Below are positions 28,068-40,000 of a DNA stretch of 64,000 nt, in pieces. The DNA comes from Chaenocephalus aceratus (lineage: Eukaryota; Chordata; Actinopteri; Perciformes; Channichthyidae). Every line of letters starts with the position of its first letter. The first letter of the stretch is position 1. The translations under genes and the position numbers were made by a program. The DNA is taken from the NCBI GenBank assembly GCA_023974075.1, contig CM043797.1, positions 14,308,178 to 14,372,177 on the forward strand, given 5' to 3'. Below the pieces are notes generated by a model that worked only from the letters and a program-made list of their open reading frames with translations, made no database searches and was not told the origin of the DNA.

Positions 28068-31000
28068 TCAGGGTCTGGGGGGTGGACGCAGTTTGGCCTG
28101 GCTTATCCACTCTCGGAAATACTTCACCTCCAAAGCCCGGGCATGGCGGACTGGAGCTGTGTCCTGGGCGTTGCTGTAGCGGAGGTCCAAGTGATGGGCG
28201 CCGTCAGGAATCATTATGGACACCAGAGAATCTGTGATGTTGTGGGTCACTCCGCCAGAAGACCACGGGTCCAGTCCTCCGTTACTGAAATACAACAGAA
28301 TAGGATCAGACAATGTTTACCACGAGGTCGATTCAGGGTATTTAGAGCTACACAATAATTGGGGACTTTTGGTAGAATTGTTTTGCAAAGTATACATTTT
28401 ATGCACATAAAAGGTTTTTTTTTCTTTATCTTCTAAGCTACACAAACTTAACTTAAGGTGGTTCATTTATGTAATTAAGTTAGTTTAGTTAAAATGGCCA
28501 AAGACAACTTTTTAACTACTTTCAAGTCCAACTGGTATTTCCAAGTACGATTGTTGTTGTAAAAAGTCAATCGGATCCCTTTCATTTTCCCAAAGAGCCT
28601 TATAACTTCCAAGAACACAGTGATGTGATCAAATTGCTTATTAAAATAGTAGAAGGAATGCCAACTTAAGGTTTCGAAACACTCTTAAGTCCCATAACTC
28701 ATTAACAAAATAGTTATTTTTCCAGTTGTTCTATTTCTGCTACCAGATAATACATACTGATAGCTAACAGGGAAAACATAAGCGCTATCCTCTTCCTGTT
28801 TTGGTTGCAAAATGGTTGACGAGCCTTAGCATTCATTTTCCAGAAGATCATAAACCAGAGGCTGCCAGTTGTATAGTGTAAGCTAGGCTAATAGAAACCC
28901 AATGAAATTGCAGATGGTGTTATTATTCCGTAGCCATTATATCAACATGTACCTAATAAGGACAAGCTAAAAGAAAAACATGTCACTTTAAACCACCAGA
29001 AATTCCCACCAAAAAAACATGTGGCCATGGACATAAAATACAGAATATGAAAAATACAAAATGTGCTACACAATATAATAAAACACTTAACTGTGTATGT
29101 CAGTATCTGTCAACCTCCCATGTGGGCGGTAAGATACTGCTGTTCCTATTTTTGAGCACCTTTCTTTAATGATTGGCATTTGTTATGACATGTATTTCAG
29201 TTGCTTTGAAAGCTCACACATTACATTTCTGAGTGCCACCCTGTTTATTGCTTGACATAAGCTGCTAATTGGTAGTTAACCTAACAAGACCCACCTCAGT
29301 GTTTGTGATTGAGCCACATCAGAGTCAGTGCTTTTTCATTTAAGTTTTACATACTTCAGTCTACCTCCTGTGGCTACCCAGGTGGATACTTATTGTGAGT
29401 ATGCAATAAAAGCCAATCAGAATCTGCAGTTTAAAGACTCTCAGTGCACCTGCCAAATCCAGGAAACACAGGGAACCTTCTGTCTGCCATTTTATTTGTA
29501 CCTGAAGATGATGTTGCTGTGGGAGGCGATGTCCTTCGCCCCATAGACTGTGCCTGCCCAGTCAGCTCGCGGCCTGACACCAAACATGGCGTAGCACTCA
29601 TCAGAAAAGGCCTGGAAGTTCCACTCCTCGGGTTCAAACATATCCTGGACGCCATCTGTGCACATGGGCATCACCATCTCTGTGCAGGCCTGGGAGAGAA
29701 GGAGTGAACACATATTCATTGTGACAGGTAAAGCTGCCCTGTGCCACATCTGGGCTGTGATTTATTCAAAATGACACGCCTGATCCCTGCGCTGTGTGTC
29801 AGCTCACCTGGTAAAACCAGCCGAGGAGGCCCAGGCTGCCGGTCGCTGTCTGAGACGTGTTGAGACAGGAGGAGCTTCCGGTGTAGTTGTAGTAGACCTT
29901 TGCTGCTTCCGAGACACCGTGCAGCAGCTGGAAGGCGGACACAGAGGGATCCAAAGCAAGATGCTTGCAGACCACCTTGGAAATGATAACACAGGAACAA
30001 GAATTAACAAGACGTTTGTGATTGCGTTAGAGTTTAGACAAGCTGTATACCTTCCTGTGGTCCTCAGATCAAATTTGACCCTTTTCCAAATGTTTTTATG
30101 TTGGGATTTGATCGAACTGCAACAAAAACCTTACTTTTATTATAAATGTATAATATCCACGTCTTCCCGTGTCGAATTTGTAAATGTATAAAACGTTTTA
30201 GCTATTTATGATCTAAGAAATGAGGTTACATTTTGTTTAAAGGATTTCTATTGACCATACATTCCAAAAAGAAGAACTTGTGATAATGAGAATAAAACCC
30301 AAGTGTAACACAAAGTTTATATTTAATTTGAATTTTGGAGGACAATAATTGTTGACCGGTTGACGGGAAAACAACAAAAATGTACAGATAAATACAGCGG
30401 CATGCCTTTTTTTTTAAACTTAGAAATATAAATATCTTGTTCCCGTATGGTTCTCCATATTGTTTACAAGACTGGATCTTGTTTTCTTGTGGCCCATAAA
30501 GTGTTTTTCCACATAAAAGTGGTGGCGCCTGATTAGCATATGAAATTCCTTGGAATCAACTTGAATTTATGGCTCTAATCTTGGCACGGGAGGAAAAAAG
30601 CGTCCATTAACTTTAAGGCAATGATCTACATTTTGCTAAGTTTTGCTGTCCGTACGGCTATTTTATTTAAGCATGGTTGATCTCTCGGAATAAGTAGCAT
30701 GGATGATAAATATTTGCGTTTCAGCTTTTGTTTAATTTCACTGCGAGTTGTTATGGTTGCAGCGGCAGAGTTGGCTGTTGTTCTGCACTCTTTGTGAGGC
30801 GGAGAAACTGGGCTTTCTTGTATGGAGGTTGGAGGGGAGCTGAGCTAGTGTGGAGTCTGTTACTAAGGCTTTTGTCTGAGGACTGGGGAGGAGTTGGTGG
30901 TCGATGGATGAGGAGGGCCACAGACATGTCCAACCAAAGATTTATACTGTGAAAAAAAAAACACTGCAATTGCTCCAAAGCATCTTCTCCCTACTTTTCA

Positions 31001-34000
31001 GATAGGATTAGGCTTATACATTCATCTCTGCCAACAGATTTCCCACCTCTAAGCCCTCAATACCCCGTTCTCACACTCACTCAGATAATCACATTAGCTT
31101 TGTCATTAAAAAAGCTCCTCTTTGCACCCACTGCCTAAACCGCTTAAACCACCCATAGGGGTCGCATACATTAAAGGCACGGAGCCAAACAACTCAAAAT
31201 GACCATTTAGGGTTTATTTCGCCTGACATGGTTCTCCTGGGTCTATTCAGCGGCTCAACGATAACCAAATAAGCAGACAAAAAATGTATCACACGACTAA
31301 AAGTTTTAGAAAGTCTGCTGGAGGAGGGGTGTCGAAGCACCAAACAGAGTTGGGGGGTCAGCAGCAGAGCTTGGTTTATTCACGTGACATGCCAAGGTGA
31401 CATCTAGAATACACTGAACTGAAGTCAATCAGCCTCCGCAAGACAACCGCTATACTGTCTCTTTTACATAAAAACTGTTGGAGCTATATATTGCTTTATA
31501 TTATTTAATAGTTAAACATTCACTTTTCTTGCTGTTTGTGTTTATAGTAAATGTATTCTTGGTTAGTGTCGTTATTGAAGTGAGTTAAAGTAGTACCGGT
31601 AGTTCTCTTATTTTGAAGGCATGTTTGGGCACGGGGTGATTAGAGCATCTGGTGTAATGCTATATATTGGAGACAAGTGGCGGTGGGAGTAGAGCACTAG
31701 TAGGCACACTGTTTTGTTTACCAGTGTGATTCAAGCAGGATAAAGAAGAAAAGTCATAGGAAAGGCTTAAGGAAAGGAATATAGGAAACCTGTGCGTTGT
31801 TCTTTTGTAAATGATATTGGATCATGGAATAAAATGCACAAATGGAGATTCTTGTCTGGACTTGGATCATTGCCCTGCGTAAGATTTGCTAACTAGTGCC
31901 TCAGCGGCAGTGATATTTTAAGTGTATGATCCGTTTTATTTCTATATGATTTTGGCCGCTACAAAAACAAATGACTTTTTGTAATGTTGCGAGTTAAAAA
32001 AAAGTAATGAAAGTTGCTTTGTTTTTGCAATTTTGGCAAGTTATGTGATTATCTTTTCCCCAAAAAGTGTCCATTGAAGTATGTGTAACAGTCTCTTTTT
32101 AAATGAGAGCGGTGAGCCTTTTGTTTTGATGGCCTCATGAGCTGCTCTGGGCAAGTGTCCTCTTTCTGTGCCGCCATGTGAGCGTCCTCAGAGGAACACC
32201 TCAGAGATCTGAGGGAGTGTGCAGATGAAAGGGGCATTGGTATGACACACCAAAAGAATAGTGGCTTACTTGTAGCTGCTCATCTAAAGAATACTTAAAA
32301 TCTAAAAAGGAAACCAGACCCCTTATGAATATTAATGAAGTTAATTGACAGCTTTTGTAAACAAAGGCTTCAACGACCACAACAAACACTTTGGCGTCTG
32401 AATCACACATTCACTGCAATTTAGGGCAGGCCAAGTCAGCCGCTTCACCAAGGACACACTTTATTTCAAAAGTAAACAGTGACAGTAAATGAATTTAAAG
32501 TTAAGCTGGAACTTTAAATTGTTTTACTAAAGTAGATGTTTGTACCTCGATCGGCCAGGGAGGAAGAGGCTGCAGAAAGTTTGCCTCGTAGGGATAGTCC
32601 ACCATAGCCAGATTCACCCAGGTCTCCTGAAGCCAGTTCTTGAAGCCCACCGCATCGTTCCTGTTCTTAAGAGGCGCGCATAAACTGAATTCCTCTGACA
32701 GCCACTGAAGACCAGATGCTTTTAAAAAGGAACAAAAAAGGTTTAAATGTCATCACTTTAGCAAATCCATTTTCATGTAAAGTGCATTTATGTCTACTGC
32801 TGGGAACTACAATGTGACATTCTCGTTTTAATAAAGATAAACAAAGGTTATTTTGTTAGCACTTAAGGACTACAGCTCTCTTGTGTCGTTATAGGATATG
32901 ATCAAATCCTCAGGATAGCTTTAACTGCAGAATGCTAATGAAATAACAATGATATCATAGTGGTTCGAGTGAAAGGGTGCTCAAATTTAAGGAGCAAATA
33001 TCCAAATGCATTTGTGAGTAAGCACTTTATATTTTAACCATCAAAGTTAAATCAAGCAGCACATTTAAACATTTTTCTAAGCTAGGAATCTCAAGTCTTT
33101 AGGACAGATCAACCAAAATACAGCAACAAACAACAACATTCACACAAGGGGACAACTAGAAGCTTCTTTTTCACATTTTTTGGGCTAAAATCTTTGTGGG
33201 GGAAACTTCTGTAGCAATGGAGAGTCAGGACTCAGAGAGACACGAGGAGAGCTGGAGCTTTGATGGCAAACACTGGTGGTTTATTTGGAGTTACGGCCGG
33301 AGAACTGACAAACCAGGTGGTGTGTCACGAGTTGACACGGCAGCTGCCAAACTAATTCTGAAGAACTATTCTGCAGCTCGAGGTTTTAACTAGTTCGGAG
33401 TGTAGTAATCAACATTCTTCATCAGTGAGACTAAACAATGATGGACCCTGAATCTAACTAGAGCTCTCGTCCATAGAAAATAATGTGCGCCAGGGAACCT
33501 TCGTCCCTGAACAGTAAACCACCTCATGGCGGCTTGTGCTCTGTCATAGACTGGCAACAACAATGCGCCCAAGCTGCCCCTCCTTAAGAGAGATAGCAGC
33601 AATACCCAAGGCCGTAGACCTATGCCATGGGAAAGGAGACAGTGAGAGGAGAAAATGATGAACTGTGTCAAAGGTTGAATACCTAAGCAAATTATTCCCT
33701 AACAATCATCTTAATGTTTACCCTGTTTAATTGTATTTTGGCTGATAATGACAAACACCAGGGGCCTCATTTATAAAGCCGTGCGTAGGATTGCCGTGGG
33801 AAGGTTGCTTACGTAGGACAAAGCAAATAAATTCGCACAGACATTTTCCGATTCATAAAATCTGCGTACCGGCACAGGACTTGCTTACGGCACGTCCTAC
33901 GCCGGTTTCCCTTTATAAATCACAATCAACTCGAAATGCGGTGCAGCTTTTGCGGGCTTCACGTAACGCCCAGATTTGCCTATAAAAGAAACGCCCATTC

Positions 34001-37000
34001 ATTCATTCATTCTGACTGACTGCATGAAGAAGATCGCAGGAAATGACGACAGAACAGCTAAAAAAGACGTCTCACACCGTGTCAGATTTTGGTTATTATG
34101 GGGAGGTGGAGATAAATCGTATTGTTAGGTGGATGCAGTTTGAACCAGAGTAGCAGCATGGAGGTCGGATCGTCACCAAAATAAATGAATAAGTGGTCCG
34201 AAAAAGGTTAATGACAAAAGAAATACACATAGCCTTCCTCAGGCAGTGTGTTTGTACCGGGGACAGGATATACCCCCTTGATGAGAAACTGTGTTTATGA
34301 GCGACTTATCAAGTAGGCTATTGGCGAACGGCATAAAACATGATTAAACATGATAGTATATAAAACCATGCTCGTATCTACAACCTATAGAAATGCAAAA
34401 CGGCATCAGTTTAAAGTAATTCTGTCCTCCTGTTTACCGCATCATTTATGAGAATACATTTCTTAATAAGAGAACACCATCGAAGGGTGATCCATAACAT
34501 TTCCGTATTTATTTATTTCTCCAAGTTATGTTTTTGTGTGCACTGAGGAGTCTCAAACAGGCGTTTGTTAAATCATTTTAAGATTGGCTTTAATCAATTT
34601 GTGAAAATGAATTCTTCATATATGATAAATGAGAGGTAACATTTTATTTATGGTATTATTTCCACATATTTCTCTCCATCCTTCTTTCTGTCAACGGTGT
34701 TGCAGTTTCTCGTCTCTCCCGTTTTTGTGCTTAGTGCGTACGCATGGGTCAGAGTTTGCGTGGAGGACCGCACGTTTTCCCGTCAAGTTTGTTTTTTATA
34801 AAAACGCAAACAGTGCGTAGAAACTGGCGTACGCCATCTTTTGAGCGTACGCACCGTTTATAAATGAGGCCCCTGGACATTACACAACCTCCTTATGTTT
34901 CATGAAATGTGATGCTATCTATCAAAATTGCTGTGCCATGGCTCAAATAAATTATTGATCTTGTATTGGTATGACATTTTCTCTACACAAATAATCAATA
35001 TTTAAAGGAATTGAAAAACGATTATCTTCATCTAATTCTGTTAGAGATATTATCAAACTGCAATCGGAATTTATTTGATAAAGTTACGGCAATTCCGCCG
35101 GCAGGCACAGAGCCAATAGTGGGTTTTCCCTTCACTACAGGAAGCCAGAGTAAAACAGCTATTGTAATAAGAAATCCGTTACATAGTATCAGTAAGTAAC
35201 TCATGACTTTACAATTTCTTTCTAAATTGCTAAAAAATTAAATAAAGTAACAGATATAAGCAGATCCTTTGGGTTGCCAGGTTGTGGACCATTATCCTAC
35301 AGCAGGACACTTCCTTCCACGTCTTTATAGTTAAATGTCAAATGTAACAGAAAGGAAATGGATTGATTGATATTGATATTGATTGATCAACGTATCACAT
35401 TTTAATGAAGCTAAGAATGAATGAAGCTAAGAGCTAACTTATACAGAATAAAACTAAAATCAAGCCAGTCAATACAAATATCAAACCATTGCTAAAGTGC
35501 ACCTTATTAGAAACTGTTTTCATTGCTGATAACAACTGATTACAGAGCACTTCTATACTAATAAAGGACTGGCTTATCTATAGCCAGTTGAGTAGCACTT
35601 GAAATGTTTGGCTCTATGAAACCTGATGTACTTATATGATTCTGTTTTCTTCAAGGTTGTGTCTTCCTGGTCGAATGTACTTATTGTAAGTCGCTTTGGA
35701 TAAAAGCGTCAGCTAAATGCAATTTAATGTAATGTAATGTAATTATGGTGTGATGTAAAAAAGTAGCACTCAATTCAATAAAGCGTTTTCCTACAGTTTA
35801 GGGTTGTGAAAATGGAAAAGGTACAGGGAGCCTGTGGGGACACTTTCTTATTCAGATCTGAGCAGAATACTAAAGAGTCTAAATATTCTGAGTTATGCAG
35901 GTTGTACATTTTATGGATTCATACAATATAATCCGTCATCTGTGGAGAGACTCTAGACTTTATACCTAACAGATCGAGTTTGAGTAAACGCTGTCTGGTT
36001 TCAGGCTTTAGCACACAGTCAATCAAAATCACAAATTTAGACCATCTGTGCAGACGTGTAGAAACTCTTAAAACCAGGATACCTTATATGAGAATTGTTT
36101 TTTCTTTTTTTGGTATGTTGTAATTATTCAAGTCATATTGTGCAGTCATATATTGTGTTGACAGATGTTATGATGCGTGGATCTTTTCTTTATCATGTCG
36201 TCTTTTTTCCTTCTCACCTTTTATTCTACTCGTTTCATTTGTATGCTTTTGCACAGTTATTGCTACAGTTCATCCCTTCACATCCATAAACTGATAGTAT
36301 TATTGTTATTTGCAAATGTTCTACAGATGCATTTTCACTGTATGACTTACCAGTGGAGGAGACATTGTTAATAGCCTCCCAGGACTTTCTGATGTTTGCA
36401 TCACAGTTATACCCACTCCTGGCAAAGTCCTGTGTGACTACTTTGTAAAAGTCTCCACATGGCACCATACCAGGGAACTGCCATATTGGTGCGGAGGCTG
36501 CCAGAGCTCTGAAACAATAAGAAGCAAAAACGATTTACATTTGTATCTCAAAGTTACACAAGCTGCACATCCCTTATGCTGGTAGTGATAAGAGCATTTT
36601 TTTTAACATGTTTTCTGGGGCTGCATAGCGCTTTTAAAGTGAATAGATTCTTATACCTGATGTCACACACATGAAGTGCCTCTGTAGTGTCCATAGCAAG
36701 CCCCTTTGTTAAAAACCTTGTACTAATGTTTGGAGCTGCAAACATTCAACATTTCCTGCTACATTAAGGGTCCTTCCCCCTTGAAATCAGGACCGCTGAC
36801 TCAAAAAAGCACTCAAAACACATCTGTTTGTCACAGCTTTCAGACTCAGTTCAATCTTTCTCCTCTACGTTTTTGTTTATTTTGGTTTATTTATCTTATT
36901 TTCTTATCCCTGCTGTGTGTTTTCCTTTTTGTCCCCCCCACGGCCCATTTTTATATTGTAAAGCGTCCTTGGGTTTCTTTAAGAGGCGCTATATAATTCC

Positions 37001-40000
37001 AAGTTATTATTATTATCATTATAAATCAAACCTAAAGTCCCCAAGACTTGCTTTTATATCTTACCCAACCACAATATTGGGGTATTTCATCCTGAACCAG
37101 GCGGCGAGCATCCCTCCATAGGACCCTCCGACAGCGATGACGGGGCTCTGCTGCGCTGCAGGTAAACTTCCCTTCATGTTCTGAATCAGCACTGCGAAAT
37201 CTGCCAAAGCCTGCTCTGAGGTCAGGTAGTTCAGGTGTTTGCTGTCCTGCAAGCAGATTCAAGATTCAAAGATTCAAAGGTTTTATTGTCATAAGCTACA
37301 GTGTAGATATAGCAATGATAATCTTACGACCCGAGCTCCTCCAATGATGCAAAATATATAATAACTATATGATAACTATTCAGATAAATAAGTAGATGAC
37401 AAACAGATTAATGTTTATCGAGGCACTTAACAGAGCTCAGGTGCTTAGCAGTCTTATGGCCTAGGCCCTATGGGATACAACTGCCAAGTATATATATATA
37501 TATATATATAAAATTATATATATAATGACAAGTATAACATTCGAAAAAACTGCCGAAAAAACTAAAATGACATGTATCTTGTAAATACTAGGATTTAAGA
37601 AACACACACATGCTATTTGGGAATACATATCTTTAAATATATGCCTCAGTGTTGTTGCTTTTAATTTATTTATGATTGGGAGACCAAACATTTATATTAA
37701 AACATGTAAGCAAACCTATGTAATCAGATGTTATCATACAAAGATTCACTAATAGACTGCGTCTCCCCTTACACTGTAAGAGTCTTGTCCAAATGGCAGG
37801 GACTCTCCATAGTAACGATGTTCTGCAAAAACCAGCATGGCGCCCAACTCCTCCGCAATTTCCCACATGAATCCCTTCAGAGAAAAACAATGACAGGTGT
37901 TGAATTAGAGTGGTGATTACGTGCGGTGTACATGCAAGCTAACAGATGGGGTATTTACAGTATTGTTGCAGAACCAGGTGATGTCTCCTTCATTGCCGGT
38001 GTAAAACAATATGGGTCCTCCAGGCTGCTGCCAGTGTTTGTCTGCCACAAGGTATCTCTGCTTAAAAGTACCATCCTCTAGGAAACCTAAATGATCAATC
38101 TGGAAGAAATAAAAACATTAAATAAGTGCATAATCCTAAATTTAAATGAAGGCACAAACTCATCATAAATACTCTCAGTTGAGCAGAACTTACCAAAAGG
38201 TGCAATGGGTCAAATGTAAATGTATCCATGAAATACAATGTTGCAAAAATATACTGATGTTAATCTACAGATAGCATTGTACAGGAAACTGCTAAAAGCT
38301 AGATATGATCAGTGGACACCTGGACCCTTTCCAACTATGGTGTTTTAAAATAATAGTCCCTATGGTTGGATTCTAGGGTAATTAGCCCCAATTTGTATGA
38401 AAATATGTTGGAGCCGGTTTAAAGGACGCTCGATTAGTTCCACTTTAGATGAGCTCCTTTCATCCAACCTCAGGGATTCTGGGATATTTCCTGTATTCTT
38501 TATTAAACAAAAGCAGAAAACACCAACCACCTCTCGGAGAAGACAGCCCCATGAGGCTGCGCAGAGTTGTCTGACCCTTGAAACCGCACCAACACTTCAT
38601 ACAAAATGTTTTTGTGTTGTTTTTTCACCCCCTCCTCACTCACGTCCCTCCTCAGTGGATACAAAGGACGCAGCAATTTTATGAGCCAGTGACACCAAAA
38701 AGATTCTGGGGCCTCAATGTGTCCATTCAAGCCTCGACTCCTCAGTGCTTGGCAATGCTATTAAGTGTGAGGGGACCATGGGACCGTTTAAAGGAACATT
38801 TCGGCAGTTTGGAAGCAAATTAGGTTTCAGCGGTACTGGTCATAAAAAAGTTTAAGTTAGAATTCTGCGCACAAAGCATTTAAAGTTGCTGTAAAAAGTT
38901 ATAAGTAATGTATTTTGTGTGGTTAGTTACTTTTTATTCAAACCAGGTTTCTAAATTGTTAGAATTCACATTTTGGGAGCTAAACTCTTCAATTATTGAA
39001 GTTCAAACTCTCTTGAAATGCAAACAGATATAAAACCATGACCTAAATGCAAACTAAAGTGGTTGAATATCCAAACCAAAAAAGCGCCCCTGGTGATACT
39101 GTATCACTTGCACCCACTCAGTATGCATATCACAAAACCTTTTAAAGTGGTTTCATAACAAATCCACACCGTGATGAGTAGTGCCACCCTGTGGTTACTG
39201 CAGGCAGCACATGAAGAACAGTTTAATTCCAATTAACATTCAATTCACACACTTAACATCTACTGGACCAGAACTTTAGCTATTGGACGGGAAAAGAGAC
39301 GCATCTGTGGTGTTACAAACAAGCAATTGAAGGCAGGAGGGAAACCACCAAAGCATGTGCTCAAGTAAACTACAGCAGTTAAAGTGGAGGATGCTAAAGG
39401 GCACTTCCATTTATTGTCTGGGGGCAAGATGCAGTGAAGAGGATTTCCTCTCCTAGTCCACTTGGTGCTGTCCTCGCAGCAGCATGTCCCACAGAGAGTG
39501 CAGACTATGGCAGCATGATTGATGATTATTTTGCACAAATAGCTGCTTCTGATACTGGAGAGTGGATTGAAGGGATTTTATTTGTTCTTCTTGTCAAGAA
39601 GAAGCACACAATGTGTTTAGTGATTGGGTGAAGAAAGCACATCAGACAAGACAATGGGCGTCAGAGGGGAGGAAAGGCTCTTTATCTTCTTGTCAGCGTG
39701 TCTGATTAGGCAGGATGTCGTGGGTTGGACCAGGTGTGGAGCATTGTCTCCTAATCCAAATAATGTTCCACACATACACACCATCAGCCGTTTGATCATA
39801 TGATATTAGACTAGTGCAACTGTTGTTTTCATTGTCAATGTATAGTTGTCTTGATTAAACTTTGGGTCTGATAAAAACAGTCCAAAACACATTATTTGAT
39901 CTAATATATTGCAATACAACCAAAGAAGGCAAATCCTTTAATTGTTCTGTGTGTCTAAAGAAACAAATATTGTGTGGTGATACACTATAAAAATATGTGT

